The notes under the pieces were generated by a model. It saw nothing but the letters and a program-made list of their open reading frames with translations. It searched no databases and was not told the origin of the DNA. Positions 1 to 5,450 of a DNA stretch of 5,932 nucleotides are shown one piece after another. The stretch's first letter is position 1, and the number at the start of each line of letters is the position of its first letter. Position numbers and translations under genes: made by a program. Source of the stretch: Nitrospirota bacterium (GTDB lineage: Bacteria; Nitrospirota; Thermodesulfovibrionia; Thermodesulfovibrionales; JdFR-86); the NCBI GenBank assembly GCA_030667205.1, contig DAOUWH010000113.1, positions 1-5,932 on the forward strand. The letters are read 5' to 3'.

Positions 1-71
1 ATTATCCTGTCAACAAGCAGGAAAGGGTATCTGTGCGGGATGATGGTTTTTATTTCATTGACGTCGATCAT
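1..71 (-). CDS. fabZ: FabZ, 3-hydroxyacyl-ACP dehydratase (N-terminal 23 codons only; runs off the left edge)
   Basis: The reading frame starts with ATG at 71 and stays open to the window edge. It encodes MIDVNEIKTII followed by PHRYPFLLVDR, the very conserved N-terminal signature of FabZ. FabZ dehydrates (3R)-hydroxyacyl-ACP to trans-2-enoyl-ACP in cytoplasmic type II fatty-acid synthesis. It draws on the same hydroxyacyl-ACP pool that LpxA and LpxD use for lipid A. The catalytic His (in GHFPG) and Glu of the family lie further downstream, outside the window, so activity cannot be judged. The start overlaps the lpxD stop as ATGA (positions 71-68), which suggests translational coupling. An AAGGAG Shine-Dalgarno lies 9 nt upstream, inside lpxD. 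Position after lpxD matches the common lpxD-fabZ-lpxA order, so lpxA probably follows to the left. The identification rests on a short but highly characteristic stretch. Confidence 0.93.
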   Translation of the reverse strand, partial: MIDVNEIKTIIPHRYPFLLVDRI

Positions 72-1090
72 TTCCTTCGTCTCCTTTCGATACTGCCGAG
101 CTTCTCCTCAAGCTCCTTTATCCTTTCGTTGAGTTCCGGAAGCTTATACAGATAGCTCACGACCCTCATGAACTCCCTCCGGGGCACGGCCGGAGCCCCG
201 GAGTATATTCCCCTCTTAAGGTCCGACATTACGCCCGAGCGCGCGGCAAGTATTGTGCCGTCTGCGATATTTACGTGGTCGGTTATGCCCGCCTGCCCGC
301 CGAGCATGACGTTGCTCCCGATATTCGTGCTCCCGGCGATGCCCACCTGCGAGACCAGTATGGAGTTTTCGCCTATCTTTACGTTGTGGGCTATCTGAAC
401 ATGGTTGTCTATTTTTGTGCCTTTTCCTATCACCGTAGAGCCGGTGGTCGCCCTGTCAATTGTCGTGCAGGCACCTATCTCAACGTCGTCGCCGATCGTA
501 ACGCCCCCCACCTGGGGTATCTTAAAATGTTTCTTTTCGTGCATTACATAGCCGAAGCCGTCGGAGCCTATGACCGCTCCGGCGTGAACAATGACCCTGT
601 CGCCGACACTGACGCCCTCTCTGATAACTACATTCGGGTATATCAGGCAGTCCTCCCCGATGCTTGAGCCCTCGCCGACGAAGACCCCGGGATAAAGCAC
701 CGTCCTCACCCCGATGCTTGCGCCCCCGGAGATATATGCAAACGCCCCGACCGACACCTCAGGCGCCAAAGAGGCCTCATCGGAAACAAAGGCAAGGTCA
801 TGGACGCCGGCCTGGGGGCGGGGCGCCTCGTAAAAGTGCCCGAGCAGCACCGCAAATGCATACCGGGGGTCCGGAACCGCAAGCTGAGTTATCTTGAGTT
901 CGGGGATGAAGTCCTTGACGAGCACACAGGAGGCCGGGCTCTTTTTGGCAAGGGGTATGCTCTTTTTGTCCGCGACATAGGTTATGTCGCCTTCGCGGGC
1001 GTCCTCGATACCGGCCACGCCCTTTATGTCGAGTTCGGGCTCTCCGCTTATCTCACCGTCCAGAACCCGGGCGATATCCCTGAGCTTCAT
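68..1090 (-). CDS. lpxD: LpxD, UDP-3-O-(3-hydroxyacyl)glucosamine N-acyltransferase
   Basis: LpxD is the third enzyme of lipid A synthesis: it transfers a 3-hydroxyacyl chain from ACP to the 2-amino group of UDP-3-O-acylglucosamine in the cytoplasm. The 340-residue product matches the family length (341 in E. coli). Residues 1 to about 100 form the N-terminal uridine-binding domain. Residues about 108-290 are left-handed beta-helix hexapeptide repeats (I/V-G-x-x repeats such as VSVGAFAYI, VFVGEGSSIGEDCLIYP). The family signatures SDGFGY (176-181), IGACTTIDRAT (205-215) and IAHNV (233-237) are intact; His235 in AHN corresponds to the catalytic His239 of E. coli. A C-terminal helix (about 316-335) ends in an Arg-rich tail. 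I chose the ATG at 1090; an in-frame TTG directly precedes it at 1093, but an AGGCGG Shine-Dalgarno sits 9 nt before the ATG. The gene follows skp by 16 bp and overlaps fabZ by 4 bp. No damage is visible. Confidence 0.97.
   Translation of the reverse strand: MKLRDIARVLDGEISGEPELDIKGVAGIEDAREGDITYVADKKSIPLAKKSPASCVLVKDFIPELKITQLAVPDPRYAFAVLLGHFYEAPRPQAGVHDLAFVSDEASLAPEVSVGAFAYISGGASIGVRTVLYPGVFVGEGSSIGEDCLIYPNVVIREGVSVGDRVIVHAGAVIGSDGFGYVMHEKKHFKIPQVGGVTIGDDVEIGACTTIDRATTGSTVIGKGTKIDNHVQIAHNVKIGENSILVSQVGIAGSTNIGSNVMLGGQAGITDHVNIADGTILAARSGVMSDLKRGIYSGAPAVPRREFMRVVSYLYKLPELNERIKELEEKLGSIERRRRK
81..86 (-). promoter_or_regulatory. Ribosome-binding site of fabZ inside the lpxD 3' end
   Basis: The minus strand reads AAGGAG, then 9 nt, then the fabZ ATG at 71. 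The site lies inside the lpxD coding sequence, where the purine-rich run supplies the Arg codons AGG AGA CGA AGG of the LpxD C-terminus. It supports the ATG at 71 and re-initiation or coupled translation across the ATGA overlap. Confidence 0.75.
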
Positions 1091-1099
1091 CAACTAAAG

Positions 1100-1105
1100 C
1101 CGCCT
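1100..1105 (-). promoter_or_regulatory. Ribosome-binding site of lpxD
   Basis: AGGCGG on the minus strand lies 9 nt before the ATG at 1090 and 6 nt before the in-frame TTG at 1093. It begins two bases past the skp stop codon. The 9-nt spacing equals that seen for bamA and fabZ here, which favours the ATG. Confidence 0.6.
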
Positions 1106-1106
1106 G

Positions 1107-1649
1107 TTATCTCTTTCCGGATTTCTGCTTTGAGCCCTTTTTGCTCTTAAAAAGTGCGTTATGTTTTTCGATAATGAGGTCCGTAATGTCGCTGCCATCC
1201 GGGGAGTACAGAACTATGTCCAAGGGCAATATGACTGTGTATTCCCCCTCTTTTCCGGCGCCGTCGATTATGTCCTGCAGGTCCTTGAATATCTCGACCT
1301 CCAGTTCCCTCTGGCTTTGCTGGAGGTCGGTATTGGAATCAGCGATTATCCTCTCTATTTCGCGGACAAGCTTCTCAAGTTCACCCTCTTTCTGCGCCCT
1401 GGCTTCCTCTGAAAGCACGACTGACTGCTTCTCGACCTCCGCAAGCAGCTTGTCCCTGAGAGCGATCTTTTCGTCTATCTTGTCCTGCCTCTCCTTTATC
1501 ATGTCTTCGAGGTTCTTCTTTGCCTGCTTTCCGGCCTCCGAGTCGTTTATAGCCCTCTGCATGTCGATAAAACCGACCTTCACCTTCTCCTGGCCGAAGG
1601 CATATGTCGAGAAGGCAAGGACAAAAAATATCGCCAAAAACTTTTTCAT
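1107..1649 (-). CDS. skp: Skp/OmpH-family periplasmic chaperone
   Basis: Skp is a trimeric periplasmic holdase that binds unfolded outer-membrane proteins leaving the Sec translocon and delivers them towards BamA. The 180-residue product starts with a Sec signal peptide (MKKFLAIFFVLAFSTYAFG, likely cut before Gln20). The mature protein opens with VKVGFIDMQRAIN (23-35), the typical OmpH beta-strand start. A long charged coiled-coil arm follows, about 38-128, rich in Lys, Glu, Gln and Arg. Residues 137-165 (YTVILPLDIVLYS, then DITDLIIEKHN) return to the body domain and match the family pattern ending in D-I-T-x-x-I. The last 13 residues are an unusually basic Lys/Ser/Gly tail. The length is slightly above E. 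coli Skp (161). The ATG at 1649 is preceded by AAGGGAGAT at ideal spacing. It sits between bamA and lpxD, the classical position. The family is certain; the exact chaperone role is assumed from the family. Confidence 0.95.
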   Translation of the reverse strand: MKKFLAIFFVLAFSTYAFGQEKVKVGFIDMQRAINDSEAGKQAKKNLEDMIKERQDKIDEKIALRDKLLAEVEKQSVVLSEEARAQKEGELEKLVREIERIIADSNTDLQQSQRELEVEIFKDLQDIIDGAGKEGEYTVILPLDIVLYSPDGSDITDLIIEKHNALFKSKKGSKQKSGKR

Positions 1650-1652
1650 GTT

Positions 1653-1661
1653 ATCTCCCTT
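1653..1661 (-). promoter_or_regulatory. Ribosome-binding site of skp
   Basis: The minus strand reads AAGGGAGAT; the GGGAG core ends 5 nt before the ATG at 1649. It is the strongest Shine-Dalgarno in the operon, which fits a chaperone needed in larger amounts than BamA. It also fixes the start ahead of the signal peptide. Confidence 0.75.
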
Positions 1662-1702
1662 TCAGAAACTGAATATTTCCGATTCCACCGACATCGGCTG
1701 CC

Positions 1703-1717
1703 GCGCCGTGCTGGCGC
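1703..1717 (-). other. GC-rich hairpin in the bamA-skp spacer
   Basis: Within the 79-bp gap between bamA and skp is a perfect 5-bp inverted repeat, GCGCC / GGCGC, around a 5-nt loop. It lies just after the bamA stop codon in the direction of transcription. No T-tract follows it, so it is not a standard terminator. It could stabilise an mRNA 3' end or act as a processing or partial attenuation site, or be chance in GC-rich DNA. The sequence alone cannot decide. Confidence 0.3.
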
Positions 1718-1728
1718 TTGAGTCTGCG

Positions 1729-3993
1729 TTAGAAAAACGCACCGATTGCAAATTCCCACCTGCTCTTGCTTTCCCCGGGCAGAGGGTCGAGGTTGCGGCC
1801 CCACTCCAGCCTGATCGGGCCCATCGGAGACAGCCATCTCACGCCGCCGCCGGTAGAATACCTCATCTTATCAATTTTACCATCATAAGCGGCGCCTGTG
1901 TCAAAGAAGACGACCCCTTTGAGCCTCAGGGAATCCGACAGCGGGAATATATACTCCGTGTTAAAGACGAGCATATTCAGGCCGCCTATGACCTCGCCGG
2001 TGTCGTCCCGCGGCCCGGCCTCTCCGAACCCAAGCCCCCTGATGGAGTTTATGCCACCGACATAGAACATCTCATAAAGAGGCACCTTCCTGTCCTGTAG
2101 CCCAGTGGCATGGCCGTATTGGCCCCTGAAGACCAGGGTCGTGCGCTCGCTCACCGGGAAGAACCAGTCCGAATTAATTTTGAACTTCAGGAACATGTTC
2201 TCGCCTCCAAGGCCGGCATAGACTAAAGAAGCGCTGTTTCTCGATCCGGTGTGCGGGTCTATAAAATTGTCCATTGTGTCCCTTGAGACGCTGGGGGATA
2301 TGCTGCTTGTGAGACGTTTGCCTTCCTGCTCCCTTATGACCGCCGACGCCGTCGCGTCCACTTCGGTTATATCGGCCTCCTCGAGACTGTAAGTGATGTT
2401 CGCCCGCCAGTACTCCTTAAACTCTTTTCCCAGACCGACACTGAAGCCAAGGGACTTGCGGCTGTAATCGGCGTATTCGCGTTCCGTGTTGTAGAGGCTG
2501 GTGCTGAAAGCAACAGGCCTGTCCAGAAACCACGGGTCAGTGAAGGAGAGCGAGTAGTAATTCGCAACACTGCCCAGCTCCGCCTTGACTTTGACGTTCT
2601 GTCCCGCACCGCGGAAATTAGCCTGGTTGAACTCTATCATTCCAACCGTCTTGTCCTGCGAACTGTATCCCACGCCGAGCGAGATGGAGCCCGTCTTTTT
2701 CTCTTTGACGGCAATGTCTATGTCAACTTCTTTTTCCCTGTGTTTCAGCCTGGGCACAAGCTTGACTTCCTCGAAGAAATCCATGTTCGTTATCCTCTGG
2801 TAGCTCCTCTTCAGAAGCTTGCCGTCGAAGGTGTCGCCCTCGTTAAGCCTGACCTCTCTTCTTATTACCTTGTCCCGGGTCTTGTGGTTGCCGGAGATGG
2901 AAATTTCCCCGACGCTGTAAATGTCGCCCTCATTTATTCTAAGGGTGACCTTCACCTGCCTTGTCGCCTCCTCCGGCACTATGTCGGGTAAAACAGCGAC
3001 CGCGGCATAGCCTTTCTCGCCGTACGTGTCGGTGAACTCGACTATGTCCTTCTCCAGCTTGCCCTTGCTGAAGACCGTTCCGGGCTCCGACGTGAGCTTC
3101 TCCCTCAGCTCCGCCTCCGTAAATACCGTGTTTCCGGTTATATCTATGGAGGACAGGTTAAACTGCTCTCCCTCGGAGACCCTTATGACAATCGTCATCC
3201 GCTTTTTGTCCTTGGAAATCTCTATCTCGGGCTCCGTGACGGCGGCCTGGATATAGCCGTTGTCGAAATAAAGGTCCTTTATCCTCTTGACATCGGCGTC
3301 CATACTGCCTTTCTCGTAATAACCCTCTTTGAACAGGAACGACCAAAACCGCCATTTCCCGGTTTTCATCACTCCCTTTATCTTCCCTTTTGATAATGCC
3401 TTGTTGCCGACGATCTCGATCTTCTTTATCTTGACCTTCGGGCCTTCGCTGATCTGATACGTGAGGACCGCCTGAGAGTCGCTGACCCTCCTTACTACGG
3501 AGACTACCTCGGCCAGCGCAAAGCCCTTTGACGAATAGAACCTGGTGAGCAGGTCGGCATTGCTCTGTATGAGGGCGGTATCGGCAATAGAGCCGGAGGT
3601 TATCGTCAAGCGGTCCTTGAGCTTTTCGTCATCGAGTTTTTTGTTGCCCTGAAACTCCACGCGCATGATGACGGGCTTTTCCCTCACGATATATATCAGC
3701 CTGACTCCGCCCTCGAACGGCTCGACCTCGACCCTTACGTCGTCGAAATAGCCCATCTTGTAGATTTCCTGTATGTCGGCCGTGACCTTCTCGGAGGAAA
3801 GGGGTTCGCCGGGGCCGTGGGTTATCTTTGCGCGGACCGAGCCCTCCTCTATCCTCTGGAGCCCCTGTATCTCGACAACATTGACGACGGGCACATCCTG
3901 CGCCAGCGCAGGCAGCGAATACGCAAGAAACACCGCACAGGCGACAACGACAGCAAGCGCGACCGTTTTTGTCCTATCCATGAGCTTCTTCAT
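1729..3993 (-). CDS. bamA: BamA, outer-membrane protein assembly factor (Omp85 family)
   Basis: BamA is the essential core of the BAM complex; it folds and inserts beta-barrel proteins into the outer membrane. The product has 754 residues (E. coli 810). A Sec signal peptide runs to ALA (29-31), with cleavage before Gln32. Five POTRA domains follow at roughly 36-104, 106-184, 187-275, 278-355 and 358-431. Their repeated motifs are visible (VEIQGLQRI, VEFQGNKKL, IEIVGNKAL, IDITGNTVF, ISISGNHKT), each ending near a strand such as ISEGP, VSEGE or INEGD. Residues 435-754 form the C-terminal barrel (GVGYSSQDKTVG onward). The loop-6 lid motif, usually VRGF/Y, is IRGL (651-654) followed by GPRD. The protein ends WEFAIGAFF with a terminal Phe, a normal beta-signal. 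ATG at 3993 has GGGGAT 9 nt upstream; Met5 (3981) is an alternative. It is the first gene of the operon. Confidence 0.97.
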   Translation of the reverse strand: MKKLMDRTKTVALAVVVACAVFLAYSLPALAQDVPVVNVVEIQGLQRIEEGSVRAKITHGPGEPLSSEKVTADIQEIYKMGYFDDVRVEVEPFEGGVRLIYIVREKPVIMRVEFQGNKKLDDEKLKDRLTITSGSIADTALIQSNADLLTRFYSSKGFALAEVVSVVRRVSDSQAVLTYQISEGPKVKIKKIEIVGNKALSKGKIKGVMKTGKWRFWSFLFKEGYYEKGSMDADVKRIKDLYFDNGYIQAAVTEPEIEISKDKKRMTIVIRVSEGEQFNLSSIDITGNTVFTEAELREKLTSEPGTVFSKGKLEKDIVEFTDTYGEKGYAAVAVLPDIVPEEATRQVKVTLRINEGDIYSVGEISISGNHKTRDKVIRREVRLNEGDTFDGKLLKRSYQRITNMDFFEEVKLVPRLKHREKEVDIDIAVKEKKTGSISLGVGYSSQDKTVGMIEFNQANFRGAGQNVKVKAELGSVANYYSLSFTDPWFLDRPVAFSTSLYNTEREYADYSRKSLGFSVGLGKEFKEYWRANITYSLEEADITEVDATASAVIREQEGKRLTSSISPSVSRDTMDNFIDPHTGSRNSASLVYAGLGGENMFLKFKINSDWFFPVSERTTLVFRGQYGHATGLQDRKVPLYEMFYVGGINSIRGLGFGEAGPRDDTGEVIGGLNMLVFNTEYIFPLSDSLRLKGVVFFDTGAAYDGKIDKMRYSTGGGVRWLSPMGPIRLEWGRNLDPLPGESKSRWEFAIGAFF

Positions 3994-4002
3994 AAGCTTT
4001 CA

Positions 4003-4008
4003 ATCCCC
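4003..4008 (-). promoter_or_regulatory. Ribosome-binding site of bamA
   Basis: GGGGAT on the minus strand ends 9 nt before the ATG at 3993. It is a moderate Shine-Dalgarno. It favours the 3993 start over the second in-frame ATG at 3981; both would keep the signal peptide. Confidence 0.5.
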
Positions 4009-4044
4009 ATAAAACATCTCCCATCCGGAACATAAATATATTAT

Positions 4045-4072
4045 TTTATATTCTCAGGGTATGCTATGTAAA
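4045..4072 (-). promoter_or_regulatory. Sigma70-type promoter of the bamA-skp-lpxD-fabZ operon
   Basis: On the minus strand, a -35 box TTTACA (4072-4067) is followed after 16 bp by TATAAA (4050-4045). An alternative -10, TAAAAT (4048-4043), gives an 18-bp spacer. Each hexamer matches the consensus at five of six positions. A run of seven T on the minus strand (4080-4074) lies directly upstream and could act as an UP-like element. Transcription would start near 4038, leaving a 5' leader of about 45 nt before the bamA ATG. The surroundings are sharply AT-rich against the GC-rich genes. I see no sigmaE-type promoter facing bamA, although BAM genes are sigmaE-controlled in enterobacteria. Confidence 0.65.
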
Positions 4073-4150
4073 CAAAAAAATTCTCCCGCGGCTCTGCGGC
4101 GCCCTCCCTGCCCCCGAAAACAAGCCAAATTCAAGGTCCCCGGAGAGTTG

Positions 4151-4170
4151 CCAGGTTGTAAACAACCAGG
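4151..4170. repeat. 20-bp imperfect inverted repeat in the divergent intergenic region
   Basis: CCAGGTTGT and ACAACCAGG flank a central AA. The inner 6-bp arms GGTTGT/ACAACC are perfect, one mismatch follows, then CC/GG pair again. The site lies about 80 bp upstream of the bamA -35 and about 40 bp upstream of the TTGACA of the rightward gene. The near-palindromic form with a 2-bp centre resembles a dimeric repressor or activator operator more than an RNA hairpin, because two bases are too few for a loop. No known operator consensus is recognised, so the role is inference. Confidence 0.4.
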
Positions 4171-4182
4171 AAATCCGGCGGT

Positions 4183-4201
4183 AAAAATGCCAGCGGCATC
4201 C
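4183..4201 (-). terminator. Weak terminator-like hairpin facing the bamA promoter
   Basis: On the minus strand, ATGCC-GCT-GGCAT forms a 5-bp stem with a 3-nt loop; two more G-T wobble pairs can extend it. The stem runs straight into a T-tract (last stem T plus TTTT). No minus-strand gene ends here. If functional, it would stop antisense transcription running leftwards through the transglycosylase gene before it reaches the bamA promoter. The stem is short, so this may be chance. Confidence 0.2.
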
Positions 4202-4210
4202 AGCAACATC

Positions 4211-4240
4211 TTGACAATATATTCCCTTTAAAGTGAAAAT
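4211..4240 (+). promoter_or_regulatory. Candidate promoter of the lytic transglycosylase gene
   Basis: A perfect -35 hexamer TTGACA (4211-4216) is followed after 18 bp by GAAAAT (4235-4240), a four-of-six match to the -10 consensus. Transcription would then begin at about 4247-4248, at the ATG itself. The -10 box is weak, so an upstream start not recognised here remains possible. Confidence 0.4.
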
Positions 4241-4247
4241 AGTCGGG

Positions 4248-5444
4248 ATGCGAAATTTAATAGCACTGACAGTTTTTATACTTGTACTGCTCGTAACACC
4301 CGCTTTCGCATTCAATGACATTTATTCCCAGCAGCTTATGAACGTGGGCGTATTCACGCCCGAACCCATCGAGATCTGCAGGCGAGGCACAATCGTAGTC
4401 GACAGCTTTGAGTACGTCGGGGTATGCATGAAGAACGAATTCGTAATGCCCTATGACGACTATATCATGCCCGTCAGCCTCGACCTCGCCTCCTACAGGC
4501 ACCACAGTAGGGCCTCACGGGCGGTCGAGCGCAACATCGAGCTGTATACCGGGAGGCTCAAGGAGACCTTCGCCACTTACCTCAGCCGCTCGGGGCGGTA
4601 TATCGGGATGATGAAAGAAATCCTCAGGGAAGAGGGGCTGCCCGAGGACATGGCCTACCTTCCCCTCGTGGAAAGCGGCTTCAACACCCGGGCCTACTCC
4701 CGCAGGAGGGCCGCCGGGCCCTGGCAGTTCATCTCCGCGACGGCTAAAAGGTACGGCCTGAAGGTGAACTGGTGGGTCGACGAAAGGCGCGACCCCGTAA
4801 AGTCCACGAGGGCGGCGGCAGGGTATCTCAGCGACCTGTACGACATGTTCGGCTCATGGAGCCTTGCCATGGCCGCATATAACGCCGGCGAGACAAGGAT
4901 AAGAAAAGCCCTCAGAAGAACAAGGAGCCACGACTACTGGGGCCTACTTTCGACAAGTCACATAAGGCGCGAGACCAAGAACTACGTGCCGAACTTCATA
5001 GCGGCAAGGCTTATAGCCGCCGACCCCGCCAAATACGGCTTCGACATAACATACGAGGAAGCATTCGTCTACGACGAGGTCAGGCTCGAAAGCCCCCTCA
5101 CCCTGGACATCGTCGCCAAGTGCGCCAATACCACCGTCCGGAAGATCAAGGAGATGAACCCCGAACTCAGACGCTGGAGCACGCCGCCCGATGTGAAGAA
5201 CTACAAGGTCAAAATTCCCAGGGGCATGCACAAGAAGTTCTTCAAAAACCTCTCGAAGATACCCGAGGGCAAGCGCTTCACGGTCGAGGTCTACAGGGTA
5301 AAAAGAGGGGACACGGTATCGGAGATCGCGCAAAAGACCGGGGTAAGGTCCAGGACTGTAATCTCCTACAACAAGCTGAACAGGAGGGGTTTCATAACTG
5401 TGGGCCAGAAGCTCCTAATACCCGTAGGCCTCCGCGCCAATTAA
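4248..5444 (+). CDS. mltD: MltD-type membrane-bound/periplasmic lytic murein transglycosylase (GH23) with LysM
   Basis: The enzyme cleaves the MurNAc-GlcNAc bond of peptidoglycan, forming 1,6-anhydro-MurNAc ends, in the periplasm. The 398-residue product begins with a Sec signal peptide (cut likely after AFA, residue 21). No Cys follows, so it lacks the lipobox of E. coli MltD. Residues about 114-255 are the SLT/GH23 domain: LPLVESGFN carries the catalytic Glu142, then AAGPWQFISATAKRYGL (155-171), MAAYNAGETRI (208-218) and ETKNYVPNFIAA (242-253). Residues about 281-325 look like a degenerate LysM (IVAKCANTTVRKIKEMNPE). A clear LysM follows at 349-392 (YRVKRGDTVSEIAQKTGV to GQKLLIP). ATG 4248 gives the best signal peptide; an in-frame GTG at 4233 would add five residues. 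Neither has a Shine-Dalgarno. The gene diverges from bamA and converges on the TPR gene. The GH23 assignment is firm; the mltD name reflects domain order, not proven orthology. Confidence 0.9.
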   Translation: MRNLIALTVFILVLLVTPAFAFNDIYSQQLMNVGVFTPEPIEICRRGTIVVDSFEYVGVCMKNEFVMPYDDYIMPVSLDLASYRHHSRASRAVERNIELYTGRLKETFATYLSRSGRYIGMMKEILREEGLPEDMAYLPLVESGFNTRAYSRRRAAGPWQFISATAKRYGLKVNWWVDERRDPVKSTRAAAGYLSDLYDMFGSWSLAMAAYNAGETRIRKALRRTRSHDYWGLLSTSHIRRETKNYVPNFIAARLIAADPAKYGFDITYEEAFVYDEVRLESPLTLDIVAKCANTTVRKIKEMNPELRRWSTPPDVKNYKVKIPRGMHKKFFKNLSKIPEGKRFTVEVYRVKRGDTVSEIAQKTGVRSRTVISYNKLNRRGFITVGQKLLIPVGLRAN

Positions 5445-5450
5445 TACCGC

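Noticed and set aside
275..667. Plus-strand open frames opposite lpxD
   Set aside because: They mirror the GC-biased codons and hexapeptide repeats of lpxD and have no family motif.
1141..2100. A 319-codon open frame on the plus strand opposite skp and the bamA 3' end
   Set aside because: It lies wholly antisense to two well-supported genes, is very Ser-rich in its first half (the antisense of a coiled coil) and low-complexity, and shows no recognisable domain or ribosome-binding site.
4027..4056. GGAACAT followed by TCTCA on the plus strand, resembling a sigmaE promoter
   Set aside because: The spacer is 18 bp rather than about 16, the -10 match is partial, and it points away from bamA, with almost 200 bp to the rightward gene.
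4074..4100. GC-rich CCGC/GCGG stem near a T7 run on the minus strand, as a terminator
   Set aside because: The stem is only four base pairs and five bases separate it from the T-tract; the T-run is better explained as AT-rich DNA upstream of the bamA -35.
4064..4321. Minus-strand small frame across the divergent intergenic region
   Set aside because: It overlaps the bamA promoter, the inverted repeat and the transglycosylase signal-peptide region, and its product shows no domain.
4944..5333. Minus-strand 129-codon frame inside the transglycosylase gene
   Set aside because: It is antisense to the conserved GH23 and LysM coding region and has no recognisable motif or start signal.
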